NCBI GenBank assembly: GCA_963821095.1
Contig: CAWGCJ010000022.1
Coordinates: 124,001-188,000, forward strand
DNA: 64,000 nt
Reading direction: 5' to 3'
Origin: CAVPHV01 sp963821095
Lineage (GTDB): Bacteria > Actinomycetota > Acidimicrobiia > Spongiisociales > UBA5794
The notes beneath the pieces are model-generated. The model was not told where the DNA came from, made no database searches, and was given only the letters and a program-made list of their open reading frames with translations. Shown here one piece after another: positions 32,874 through 41,295 of the stretch (positions within the stretch are counted from its first letter, which is position 1; each line of letters starts with the position of its first letter). The position numbers and the translations under genes are program-made.

Positions 32874-34120
32874 CAGGCAACAACCGCCATCGGGGAGTCC
32901 GTCGTCGCGCCCGGATCGACCGCCTCTGCCTCGTGCTCGAAGTAGTCGAGCATCATCTCGGCTTGATGCGTATGGATGTTGACGAACCCGACGACCAGGA
33001 CGTGTGGAGTGTCGTTGTTGCGAACCAACTCGTCGATCATCTGCTCGACCGTCGGCTTGCGCTGCTCGCCCAGGTTGGCAATGCGGTCGGCGGGCCAGCC
33101 GTTGTCGATCAATCTCTGGGTGACGATCTGTTCGTAGGCCCCGAACGTGACCAAGCGGTCAAAGTCGAGATCGCGGACGGCGACATCGGCGAACTGCGTC
33201 GCCCGAAGCTGACGGTCGGAGCGGTTGTTGAGGATGCCGACGGTGGTGGTGTCGGCGGAGCGGTAGGGCTGGAGGCGCTCCATGGCCGCCACCATCGATT
33301 CGCGGTCGTTGACCGCGAACAGGTTTGCCCAGGTGACCAGCTTGTCGCCGATCTTGAGGTGCTTGAGTCGCAGCACCCCGGGGTCGGGTGCAGCCCGGAC
33401 CATGCCGGTTATGGCGATGTCGCGCGGAATCCCAACGATCTCCGCGATGGCCAGTCCGATGGCCACGTTCTCCTTGAAGGCGATGTAGTCAAAGCGGGCG
33501 ATGTCCTCGTCGGTCACGGTGTCGGGTTCGGCGAAGACCACTCGAGTTCCTCGTTGGTCGGCGACGTCTTGGATGACCTCTCGCAAGTCGATGTCTTGCT
33601 CTGCGGTGATCAACAGGCCATCGTGCGGGCAGGTCGACGACAGCGAGCGTGCAATCTCGGGCAGGGTCTCGCCCATGACATCTTGGTGGTCTTCACGGAC
33701 GTTGGTGAGCACCCCAATAGTGGAGCGGACCATCTTCTCTTCGCTGACCTGCTGGTAGGCGGGCACGATGGCCATGCACTCGACGATGATTGCCTCAACG
33801 TCGGGGGAAACGTAGTTCTTGATGATCTTGAGCTGTTCCATGATGGTTGGGGCCCCGCTGCGCTTGATCGGGACGTCGTGTCCGCCGGGGGGAATCACCG
33901 CGGCGAACGATCCGGTCGATTTGGCGACCGTGGTGACGTCCGCCTCGCGGAACATGCCGGCCACGATGCGGGTCACGGTCGACTTGCCGCGGATGCCGTT
34001 GACGTGGACGCGGTATTTCACCTGATCGATGCGTCGCTGATGCGCTCGCGTCTGACCCAGCCACCGTATGACTGTCACTGTCACCGCGATCACGGCCGCG
34101 ATGAGGAAGACCGGGAACAT
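32873..34120 (-). CDS. pgsB: Poly-gamma-glutamate synthase PgsB/CapB-like ligase
   Basis: The 415-aa protein has an N-terminal membrane helix and a Mur-ligase-like ATPase core with NGIRGKSTVTR (41-51) as the P-loop, the TKSTGSFAAVIPPGG region and NVREDHQDVMGETLPEIARSLSSTCP, all typical of PgsB/CapB, the amide ligase that lengthens poly-gamma-glutamate or a related polymer. It is the first gene of the pgsBC pair. The polymer may instead be a cofactor- or envelope-linked poly-amino acid, since only two pgs genes are present. Confidence 0.92.
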   Translation of the reverse strand: MFPVFLIAAVIAVTVTVIRWLGQTRAHQRRIDQVKYRVHVNGIRGKSTVTRIVAGMFREADVTTVAKSTGSFAAVIPPGGHDVPIKRSGAPTIMEQLKIIKNYVSPDVEAIIVECMAIVPAYQQVSEEKMVRSTIGVLTNVREDHQDVMGETLPEIARSLSSTCPHDGLLITAEQDIDLREVIQDVADQRGTRVVFAEPDTVTDEDIARFDYIAFKENVAIGLAIAEIVGIPRDIAITGMVRAAPDPGVLRLKHLKIGDKLVTWANLFAVNDRESMVAAMERLQPYRSADTTTVGILNNRSDRQLRATQFADVAVRDLDFDRLVTFGAYEQIVTQRLIDNGWPADRIANLGEQRKPTVEQMIDELVRNNDTPHVLVVGFVNIHTHQAEMMLDYFEHEAEAVDPGATTDSPMAVVA

Positions 34121-34207
34121 CCTTCCCCCTGTTGGGTGCCTTACTCTTTGTGGTTATCGGCAGCCGAGTTGGTGACTTTCAGTGTTTGTCGCGGTCCTCC
34201 AAACGCA

Positions 34208-34237
34208 AGAAGGGGCCGCCCAAAGGCGGCCCCTTCT
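34208..34237 (-). terminator. Terminator between binding lipoprotein and pgsB
   Basis: AGAAGGGGCCGCC (34208-34220) and GGCGGCCCCTTCT (34225-34237) make a perfect 13-bp stem with a 4-base loop, just downstream of the leftward binding-protein gene. In the leftward direction TGCGTTT follows. It separates that gene from pgsBC. Confidence 0.8.
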
Positions 34238-34266
34238 CGGTCGTTGTCAGTTGTCAGCGATACTGA

Positions 34267-35865
34267 TCAGCCGCTGCAAACACCTGTGAGGGAGTAGTCC
34301 TCGAGCGCGGTGTCATCTTCGGCCGGTGCGATCTGTCCCGTCGCCGTGAACATGCTGTCGCTTTCGGTCGTGAGTTCGTCAATGGAGCCGGTCCACGCAA
34401 TGACGTCAGCCTGGGAGACGGTGATCACGTTGACCCCGTCGACCACGGTTGTTTCGAGGACGAACGTATCGTCGTCGGCCACAGCCGCCGTGAGCAGAAG
34501 CTCGTTGCCGTCGGTGATTTCGCATGCCGCGACGACGAAGTCCTGCTCAACCTCGCTACCGGGAACCATCAACGTGACGGTGTCGGGGGCCTCGGTGGTG
34601 GTCGTGCTGGTCTCCTCGGGCGCCTCGGTCGTGGTCGTCGTGGTCGCCTCGGTTGTGGTGGTGGTCTCCTCAGGACCGCCGGCCTCGGGCGGGCAGTACT
34701 GAATGAACTCGCCGGTGCAGATCTCTTCCCAGGTACGGAAGCCGTCTGCAATGACGGTCTCTTCGATGTTGTCAACGGTCACACCGATCGGAGTCAGCGC
34801 GATGTAGGGAACACCCTGATCAACACCGATGGCGTTGGTCTCGGGGTCGATGGCGGTCGCTTCACCGGCGAACTCCACCGAGGTGAGCGGGTCTTCGCCG
34901 CAGCGCAGCGCCAGGGCCGCGGCGGCAGCCGCCTTGGCCTCAGCCTCGATCGGCTTGTACACGCTCATCGTCTGCCAGCCGGACAGCACGTTCTGCATCC
35001 CGGCCACGGTGGCGTCCTGGCCACTCAACGGCACGGGATCGAACCCGCCGTTCTTGAGCGCCTGGATCACCGAGTTGGCGAGACCATCGTTGGCGGCGAA
35101 CACGGCATCAACCGCACCGTCGGTGTCGACGAGGATCTGCTCGAAGATCGTCAACGCCTCCTGGTTGTCCCAGTTCGGAGTGTCCTGATCGGCCGCCAGG
35201 GCCCATTCGCCCGCTTCGACCTTCTTGGAGACGCCGAAGTCGGAGGCAACGTTGTAGCCGTTCTTGAAGAGTGCAGCGTTGTTGTCGGTCGGCCCACCAT
35301 TGAGCATCACGACATTCGGGGTCCCGCCGAGTTCATCGATCTTCGGACCGATGACGTCGGCCATGGTCTGGCCAACCGCAACGTTGTTGAACGACACGTA
35401 GACGTCGGCGCCGGGACCCTCAATCGTCAAACGGTCGTAGTCGATCACCTTGGCATCGCTCTGCCGAGCGAGGTCGATGATCGCTGCACCGGAACCGGAG
35501 TCCAGGTTGGTCAGCAGAATCACCGAGGCGCCTTCAGCGAGTGCTGCTTCGGCTTGAGTGATCTGCGCCGCCGGGTCACCCTCGGCATTCACGATCGAGT
35601 AGCCGACACCGTCAACTAGTCCGGCGCCTTCGAAGGCTTCCTTGAAGTAGCGCCGGTCGTCAGACTCCCAGCGGGCCGAAGAAGCCGAGTCCGGCAACAG
35701 CACGTGAATGCTGCCGGGGCATTGCTCGCCCTCGGTCGTCGCGGTCGTATCGGCGGCCGCAGCAGCGGTGGTAGTCGTCGTGTCATCATCATCGCCGCAA
35801 GCGGCGGCGATCAGAGCAAATACGAGAACCAGGAGTAGCCACCTGGCTCGTTGCACTCCTTGCAT
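34267..35865 (-). CDS. Sugar-binding lipoprotein (XylF-like) with Thr-rich linker and LpqH-like tail
   Basis: The 532-aa protein has a lipoprotein signal with Cys23 (LIAAAC), a periplasmic sugar-binding fold of the type-I family (IHVLLPDSASSARWESDDRRYFKEAFE, VFAANDGLANSVIQALK, PLSGQDATVAGMQNVLSG), then a Thr/Glu linker at about 398-427 and an additional beta-rich domain of about 105 residues. That tail (VAACEITDGNELLLTAAV... ending GVCSG) resembles the LpqH/19-kDa lipoprotein domain of mycobacteria. No permease or ATPase is adjacent, so it is an orphan binding protein. Start ATG 35865 follows AAAGGGA. Confidence 0.82.
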   Translation of the reverse strand: MQGVQRARWLLLVLVFALIAAACGDDDDTTTTTAAAAADTTATTEGEQCPGSIHVLLPDSASSARWESDDRRYFKEAFEGAGLVDGVGYSIVNAEGDPAAQITQAEAALAEGASVILLTNLDSGSGAAIIDLARQSDAKVIDYDRLTIEGPGADVYVSFNNVAVGQTMADVIGPKIDELGGTPNVVMLNGGPTDNNAALFKNGYNVASDFGVSKKVEAGEWALAADQDTPNWDNQEALTIFEQILVDTDGAVDAVFAANDGLANSVIQALKNGGFDPVPLSGQDATVAGMQNVLSGWQTMSVYKPIEAEAKAAAAAALALRCGEDPLTSVEFAGEATAIDPETNAIGVDQGVPYIALTPIGVTVDNIEETVIADGFRTWEEICTGEFIQYCPPEAGGPEETTTTTEATTTTTTEAPEETSTTTTEAPDTVTLMVPGSEVEQDFVVAACEITDGNELLLTAAVADDDTFVLETTVVDGVNVITVSQADVIAWTGSIDELTTESDSMFTATGQIAPAEDDTALEDYSLTGVCSG

Positions 35866-36035
35866 GGGTTTCCCTTTCGTGGGGGGTTTGTTGGCGGACC
35901 TGGCGCCCGCGTCACTAGGCGCAGCTGATGTGCACCGAGAGTGGCGGAAGGTTACCCGAGAGATTCGGATTGTCCAGGCACCGTGCCGTCACAACCCAGA
36001 TGTTGCCAAAACGCGTTCTGGTTGGAAATCCGACG

Positions 36036-36356
36036 TCAGCCGTTGTCCTCGGCTAGTGAAGGGTCGGGGGTGTAGATCCAAATCCCGATTGCGGTCAGTA
36101 CGAGACCAAAGACGGCCACTACCCCTGCGATCACGCCGCCGCTCCACGAAACGTACGTCACATCCTGATTGAAGGCCCATGCAATGCCGGCGGCGCCGGC
36201 GACGGTGGTGGCCAATCCGGCGGCCAGCGAGACGATCCAGTCGCCGGGCCGATAGGGCTTGGCGAGTAGCGGACGCAAGACAACGACCGACCCGACGACA
36301 ACCGTGAACCCGGCCACGGCTGCCACAATCCCCAATGCGGTGTAGGTCAGCGCCAT
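36036..36356 (-). CDS. Small membrane protein, four helices
   Basis: The 106-aa product is hydrophobic with three to four membrane helices (ALGIVAAVAGFTVVVGSVVVL; WIVSLAAGLATTVAGAAGIAWAF; GVIAGVVAVFGLVLTAIGIWIY) and a short acidic tail. It resembles no family I can name. It stands alone between a lipoprotein gene and a repeat-bearing spacer. Confidence 0.5.
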   Translation of the reverse strand: MALTYTALGIVAAVAGFTVVVGSVVVLRPLLAKPYRPGDWIVSLAAGLATTVAGAAGIAWAFNQDVTYVSWSGGVIAGVVAVFGLVLTAIGIWIYTPDPSLAEDNG

Positions 36357-36393
36357 CAGACTCCTCCGCAGGTTCCGTCGTAGCCGCCAGGCT

Positions 36394-36529
36394 AGCCGTC
36401 TCGTGAACGGCGTCAGTTCTCGCTCGCAGCGCTGGCCTGGAAGTGCAACGGCGTCGGTTGGTGCGAGCGTTCACGTCGCGCGTTCAAGAGCCGGCAGCCG
36501 TCTCGTGAACGGCGTCAGTTCTTGCTCGC
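36394..36529. repeat. 34-bp direct repeat with internal inverted repeat
   Basis: Two 34-base copies (36394-36427 and 36496-36529) differ at one base; each contains GTGAACGGCGTCAGTTCT. Between them CGCTCGCA (36421-36428) faces TGCGAGCG (36462-36469), and GTGAACG faces CGTTCAC, so hairpins can form. The layout suggests a small dispersed element of REP/MITE type. A related core is present at 4.36 kb. Confidence 0.6.
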
Positions 36530-36542
36530 CTGGGTGGGTCGG

Positions 36543-37028
36543 TCATGCAAGCGCGGGGGTTGCCAGGTCCTCGATGACCTCGGCACACGGCAGGGTGGCG
36601 AGGGTGCTTGGCGGCACCTTCAGCTTCAGCGATCGGCTCCCGCCGCCAACAATCACCCAATCGAGGTCCATGATCCGAGCGTCGATGTAGATCGGCAGAT
36701 CCTGCGGTAGGGCGAAGGGGGTGACGCCGCCGATCAGCATCCCGGTGAGTTCGGCGGTGACATCGGCGGGAGCAAACGAGGCTTTGCGCACCCCCATGAG
36801 CTTGCGGACCCGGTTGTTGACATCGAGCCGGGTCGTGGCCAAGACAACGCAGGCAGCGAACTCGCCTGGCGGGCGGCGCGAAGCGACCAAGATCGTATTG
36901 GCGGACTGCTCCTCCGGATAGCCGTAGTGAGCGCAGAACGCTGCGGTGTCGGCCAGTTCAGGGTCGCAGTCGATCAGCTCGTGATCGCTTCCGGAAAGGG
37001 TCTGCCGGACCTGTTTTTCGATATCCAC
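36543..37028 (-). CDS. YbaK/EbsC-type aminoacyl-tRNA deacylase
   Basis: This 161-aa protein has the YbaK/ProX domain that removes wrongly attached amino acids from tRNA in trans. Recognisable parts are DTAAFCAHYGYPEEQSANTILV, the Lys of VNNRVRKLMGVRKASFA and the GVTPFALP loop near residue 105. Which tRNA it edits cannot be read from the sequence. A repeat-bearing spacer follows its stop. Confidence 0.85.
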   Translation of the reverse strand: MDIEKQVRQTLSGSDHELIDCDPELADTAAFCAHYGYPEEQSANTILVASRRPPGEFAACVVLATTRLDVNNRVRKLMGVRKASFAPADVTAELTGMLIGGVTPFALPQDLPIYIDARIMDLDWVIVGGGSRSLKLKVPPSTLATLPCAEVIEDLATPALA

Positions 37029-37073
37029 GCTGCGATTGTTGCAGGTGGAAGCCTGGTCGTGCCACGAGGGGGC

Positions 37074-37886
37074 CTACCGTACGTCAACCCCGAGCGAGAG
37101 CGCCACCTTTGGTGCGTTTTCTGCCGTTACGGTGGCGGATGCCAGGTAGCGACCGGGGGCGATGTTGAGTTCGTCGCGAAGTTGGATCGACCAGGTGGCC
37201 CCCGGCTCGATGGTCTGATCCCACAGGGCATCGGTGAAGCTCATGTCGGCACTCCACCGGTAGGCCTCCGTTCCGGACTCGTCGGTGAGCACCACGTCGG
37301 CGCTCTGTCCGTCACGGAAACTCAGCACGAGTTGCGCCTCGGTGAGATTGGTCACGTCAATCAGCCACACGACGCCGCCCTGAGCCGGGATCGGGTCGGG
37401 GCTGAATGCCAGCGAGAGTTCGACCCTGGTGTCACCCACCGATGCCGCAGCCTGGATCGGGGTGGCCTCGGTGAGGGTGCCGTCCTGCATCGTTCCGAAC
37501 ACAAGCAGCGGAAAGTCGGTCCACACGACGCCGGCGAACTCCGGGTCGGGCCCGCTGAGGCCGACGACGGCCTCGAGGCTCAATCCTTCGAGTGGGAGCG
37601 AAGGTTCACCGCACTGAGGCGGATACGACTCCATGACCGCTCCGCAGAGTCGGACGTCATCACCGGCGGCAATCAGTGGACCCGCTACTTGCAGTTGGGT
37701 GCCGTTGGGGGTTGCGAGCGCTTCGTCGATGGACATCACCTGATCCGCCGGCGCCCCCGTCGAGGTCGTGGTGGGCGCGGCCGTGGCCGGTGCTCCGGTG
37801 GTTGTAGCGGCCGAGTCGTCGTCGGACCCACACGCAACTGCAACGATGGCAAGTACCAGCAGGATTGATGCAAAGCGAAGTCTCAT
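37074..37886 (-). CDS. Lipoprotein with C-terminal BsuPI-like domain
   Basis: The 270-aa protein has a lipobox with Cys19 (IVAVAC), a Thr/Ala-rich linker, a middle beta domain (LQVAGPLIAAGDDVRLCGAVMESYPPQCG, two Cys likely bridged) and a C-terminal immunoglobulin-like domain with VWLIDVTNLTEAQLVLSFRDGQSADVVL and WDQTIEPGATWSIQL, the signature of BsuPI intracellular-proteinase-inhibitor domains. It is probably anchored outside the membrane. Function is unknown. Confidence 0.65.
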   Translation of the reverse strand: MRLRFASILLVLAIVAVACGSDDDSAATTTGAPATAAPTTTSTGAPADQVMSIDEALATPNGTQLQVAGPLIAAGDDVRLCGAVMESYPPQCGEPSLPLEGLSLEAVVGLSGPDPEFAGVVWTDFPLLVFGTMQDGTLTEATPIQAAASVGDTRVELSLAFSPDPIPAQGGVVWLIDVTNLTEAQLVLSFRDGQSADVVLTDESGTEAYRWSADMSFTDALWDQTIEPGATWSIQLRDELNIAPGRYLASATVTAENAPKVALSLGVDVR

Positions 37887-37977
37887 TCATCCTCCAATGT
37901 GTCCCAGACTACGACGCCCCCGGGCGATCACCTCGGTTCCTTCGTCGAAGCGGTCGGGGCTCGGTACGCTCCTGTCC

Positions 37978-39166
37978 ATGCCCCCGCACCGTGCCGAATG
38001 GCGAGCACTCGTGGCCCTCTCGGGACTCGTGCTCATGGCCTTCGGGTCGCTGTTCTACGCCTTTTCGGTACTCCTGACTGAGGAGGCAGCAGGGGCCGAC
38101 TACTCAACGAGCCTGCTGTCGACGGCCTATGCCGGTGCGGTGCTGGTCGGCGGCAGTCTGGCGTTCATCGTCGGTCGTCGGGCGGACCGAAGCTGGCGTG
38201 CGCGGGCTTGCGGCGCTCGGCGCCGTCCTCGGAGCTCTGGGCTTGTTTGGGTTGGCAGCGAGTCGCCAACCCTGGCAAGTCGTTGCCTCCTCCTGGCTGC
38301 TGATCGGGCCGGCTGGGGCGCTCACGTTCTACGAGCCAGCGTTTGTTGCTCTGGATCAGTGGTTCGCCGGCCCTTCGCGAGCCAAGGCCATCGGAATACT
38401 TGCGGTCGTTGGCGGACTCGCCGGACCGATCTACCTGCCACTCACCGGGTGGTTGGTTGGTGCCGTCGGGTGGCGTGCGACGGCGGTCATCATCGGGGCA
38501 GCATTGGCAGCGTACGGAGTATTGGTCTCGTGGCTGTTCATGCCGGCCGGGATGTCACGGCTTGAACCGGTTTCGTCTCAGGAAGGCGGTACCGGACGAC
38601 TGTTGCGTGACCGGAGATTCGTGTGGTATTCGGCTTCCGTGATCGTTTCCTATGGTGCGCTCCAGGCGATCTTCTTTCATCGGATTGCGGTCTTCGAAGC
38701 TGCGGGATTTGCCGTCGCAGGCATCACCGCCTGGGCCGCGTTGTCGGGATTGCTCGGCTTCCCCGGCCGCTACGGCGGACCGTTGCTCTCCAACCGGGTA
38801 CGTGCCACGACGGTCAGCGCGGTGGCCCTTGCCGCCCTGGCGGTTGCGGCCGGATTGATGGTGAGCCCATCCGGCGTCGGGATGGTGGCGCATTTCGTGA
38901 TCTTCGGGCTGGCCTTCGGAACGATGCTGCCGCTGCGTCCGGTCATCATGAGCGACTGGTATTCGGGGACCAACTATGGCCGCATCATGGGCACTCAGTG
39001 GTCGGCGGCCGCGGTGGGCGGCGCCCTCGGACCGTGGCTCGCCGGCATCGGCAAGGACGCCGCGGGCAGCTACGACGTGCCGATGGCGATGGTCGCTGTG
39101 GCCATGGCGCTGGCGGCCGGGTTCACCTTGCTTGCCGCGCGAGCGGCTCGACCAGGTACCGGCTGA
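37978..39166 (+). pseudogene. MFS transporter interrupted by one frameshift
   Basis: The first part, from ATG 37978, reads as an MFS transporter N-terminus (VALSGLVLMAFGSLFYAFSVLL to IVGRRADRS). Near 38194 the frame is lost. The other frame then continues without a gap (GVRGLAALGAVLGALGLFGLA to the end at 39166) with the remaining ten or so helices and the MFS loop GRIMGTQWSAAAVGGALGPWLAG. Removing one base (for example T38194) restores a normal protein of about 395 aa. It is either a recent pseudogene or a sequence error; the rest is well preserved, which favours error or a very recent event. Confidence 0.8.
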
Positions 39167-39239
39167 CGGGGCCACCGCGGAACGCCATCCGCCACCGAGA
39201 TCAACGGTTCCCAAGTCGGCATTCTTGTGGCACAATCTG

Positions 39240-39390
39240 CGGACCAGAGAAAGGAGGTGGTCCGAACATGTCAGAAGGTTTACGTAGGACTCTGGAGGTG
39301 GCCGAGCGCTAAGCGGCCATTCCTGCACATGTCAGGGGAGTGGCTGCTTCCTCGCACCGGCGAGGCGGTTGGCGACTCCAACTCGGACCA
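39240..39390 (+). promoter_or_regulatory. Candidate leader attenuator with sequestered ribosome-binding site
   Basis: CGGACCA (39240-39246) and TGGTCCG (39258-39264) form a perfect 7-bp hairpin whose loop holds the near-ideal ribosome-binding site AAAGGAGG. The same CGGACCA occurs again at 39384-39390 and could pair with TGGTCCG instead, freeing the ribosome-binding site. Between them lies a 14-codon ORF. Alternative pairings around a short ORF are the hallmark of translation-dependent attenuation. The regulated gene would be the acetyltransferase at 39482. Confidence 0.5.
39268..39312 (+). CDS. 14-aa leader peptide ORF
   Basis: ATG 39268 follows the strongest ribosome-binding site in the window (AAAGGAGG, ending 11 bases upstream) and encodes MSEGLRRTLEVAER before TAA 39310-39312. 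The peptide shows no known family. The strong initiation signal on such a short frame argues for a regulatory leader ORF rather than chance. The acetyltransferase begins about 170 bases downstream. Confidence 0.5.
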   Translation: MSEGLRRTLEVAER

Positions 39391-39481
39391 CCGAGGCCCG
39401 GAGATCCGTGAGTTGGTCCTCTCACGGCGGCGCAAGGCGCTGAAGTATCTCCGGGTCTTCACGCGCCTGGAGGAGATGCCT

Positions 39482-40450
39482 GTGGACATCCACATCCGTC
39501 GCTCGGACGGCAGCGCCGCCGACTACGCCACGGTGCGGCGCCTCATCGAGGCGGCGCAGCCCGACTACCCGGTGTCGGTTGAGGAGCTGAGGTCCCGCGA
39601 TGAGGCGCGGCGCGCTGCGGGACTGATCTCGGAGCGTCTACTCGCCGAGGTCGATGGCCGTGCCGTCGGCCATCTCGCCTACGGCCACTTGGTGTCCGCG
39701 GCCGACGGTGACGTCTTCTCCGTCGGTCTGGAGGTCGAACCCGGCGAGTGGGGCAAAGGAATCGGTCGGACCCTCCATCAGACCATGCTCGGTGCCGCCG
39801 CTCGGGCGGAGGTCACCCGTGTCTTGGCATTCGTCGATGAGCGGCAGCGGCGCGGCGTCGAGTTCTCGGCGGCGGCCGGATACGGAGAGGTTGGCAGGGC
39901 GTGGGAGTCGACGATCAAGCCGCAAGATTTCGAGGCTGGGCCGCTGCAGTTGATCGTCGATCGAGTGCGCCTGGACGGCCTGGAGCTGATTCCGCTCGCC
40001 GATCTCAAGGCGGCGAGCCCCGACTGGGTCGATAGGCTCTATCGCCTCTACGACTACCTCGAGAAGGATATGCCGTTCCCGATCGAGGAACGTCCGAGCC
40101 CCCTCAACGTCTTTCGCTCCGAGGTGATCGACTCCGATCTCGCCATCCCGGAGGCGTTCTTCATCGCGGTCGACGGCGATGAGTGGGTGGGATTGACCGA
40201 GCTTCGTCGGGTCAAGAGCGAGCCCGGCTGGCTCACCCAGGAACTGACTGGAGTGGTTCGTTCTCACCGCCGCCGCGGGATCGCCACTGCCCTCAAAGTG
40301 GTTGGGCTGGAGTGGGCTCGAACGCACGGAGTGGAGCGGGTGCGTACCTTCAATGACGACCGCAACACCGGCATGCTCGCGGTGAACGCCAAACTCGGGC
40401 TCACCCGCGGCCATGCCATCATCGAGTTTCTGCTGCATCTCGACGGGTAA
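39482..40450 (+). CDS. Tandem GNAT-family N-acetyltransferase
   Basis: The 322-aa protein has two GNAT folds. The first has the acetyl-CoA loop EVEPGEWGKGIGRTLHQTML, and the second VVRSHRRRGIATALKVVGLEWA followed by NDDRNTGMLAVNAKLGL. Two-domain members include mycothiol synthase and antibiotic acetyltransferases; the substrate here is open. GTG 39482 has GGAGG 8 bases upstream; ATG 39476 is too close to it. The frame is open further upstream to 39227, but that part overlaps the leader ORF and has no family match. Confidence 0.82.
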   Translation: MDIHIRRSDGSAADYATVRRLIEAAQPDYPVSVEELRSRDEARRAAGLISERLLAEVDGRAVGHLAYGHLVSAADGDVFSVGLEVEPGEWGKGIGRTLHQTMLGAAARAEVTRVLAFVDERQRRGVEFSAAAGYGEVGRAWESTIKPQDFEAGPLQLIVDRVRLDGLELIPLADLKAASPDWVDRLYRLYDYLEKDMPFPIEERPSPLNVFRSEVIDSDLAIPEAFFIAVDGDEWVGLTELRRVKSEPGWLTQELTGVVRSHRRRGIATALKVVGLEWARTHGVERVRTFNDDRNTGMLAVNAKLGLTRGHAIIEFLLHLDG

Positions 40451-40459
40451 CGTTGCCCG

Positions 40460-41230
40460 ATGGAGTTCTCCGAGTATCTGGCGGCCGTGCGGGGCGAAGG
40501 CGAGGCCCTGGCGCTAAGCGCGGCAGAGGGGCTCGAACCCGACGTTCCGTGTTGCCCGGGCTGGACGGTTCGCGACGTTGTCGCCCACGCCGGTGCCGTT
40601 CACCGCCAAAAAGAGCAGATCGTTCGTGAACGGTGGATTGGCAGTGCCCCGCCGGCGATCACCGCGCCTCACGATGGCCTGCTCGATTGGTACAACGAGG
40701 GGCTCGACCAACTTGTCGCGACGTTGGCGGCCACCGATCCGGCTACGCCGGTGTACACATGGTACGAACCGGACCAGACCGCCGGCTTCTGGTACCGGCG
40801 TATGGCCCAGGAGACCGCAGTACATCGGGTCGACGTCGAGCAGGGCCACGGCATCGACGGCCGGGTCGCACCCGAACTGGCGGCCGACGGCGTGGACGAA
40901 CTGCTGGTTGTGATGCTCACCGGGTATCCCGACTGGGCCGACGTGACCGAGTATGACGGCACGCTGCGGCTCGAATGCACCGATCAAGAGGCGGCGTGGA
41001 CGCTGCGCTACGTCACGTTCAACGGGACGTCACCCAATAGCGGCGCCGAATTCGCCGATGAGCCCAGCTTCGTCTTCGCCGATGAGCCGGAGCCGACTGC
41101 CGTAGCCCGTGGCAAGGCCTCGGATCTGTTGCTGTTCGGGTGGGGTCGCGGTCCGATGACCGCATTGGAAATCGAAGGTGACCTGACCCTCGTCGCCGAC
41201 TTCCGTTCCGTCGCTGCCGACGTGACGTAG
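40460..41230 (+). CDS. DinB-fold TIGR03083-type protein (mycothiol-dependent isomerase-like)
   Basis: The 256-aa protein has the actinobacterial DinB-like four-helix domain with VPCCPGWTVRDVVAHAGAVHRQK and WYRRMAQETAVHRVDVEQ, where the three His residues (in AHAGAVH and AVHRVD) bind a metal. Some relatives are mycothiol-dependent maleylpyruvate isomerases. A second sterol-carrier-like domain follows (after about 165). It lies 9 bases after the acetyltransferase gene, so the two are probably cotranscribed. Confidence 0.8.
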   Translation: MEFSEYLAAVRGEGEALALSAAEGLEPDVPCCPGWTVRDVVAHAGAVHRQKEQIVRERWIGSAPPAITAPHDGLLDWYNEGLDQLVATLAATDPATPVYTWYEPDQTAGFWYRRMAQETAVHRVDVEQGHGIDGRVAPELAADGVDELLVVMLTGYPDWADVTEYDGTLRLECTDQEAAWTLRYVTFNGTSPNSGAEFADEPSFVFADEPEPTAVARGKASDLLLFGWGRGPMTALEIEGDLTLVADFRSVAADVT

Positions 41231-41295
41231 CGGCGCGACGTCGCTTGACGGCGCAAGGTCCCAGGCGCTGCAGCGTCACTTGATGGCATCGGGCG

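Noticed and set aside
32933..34297. Long plus-strand frame over pgsB
   Set aside because: Antisense to a clear pgsB with the P-loop; no ribosome-binding site or family match.
41231..41295. Imperfect repeats GTCGCTTGACGGC / GTCACTTGATGGC
   Set aside because: Short and mismatched; no stable structure or known site could be argued.
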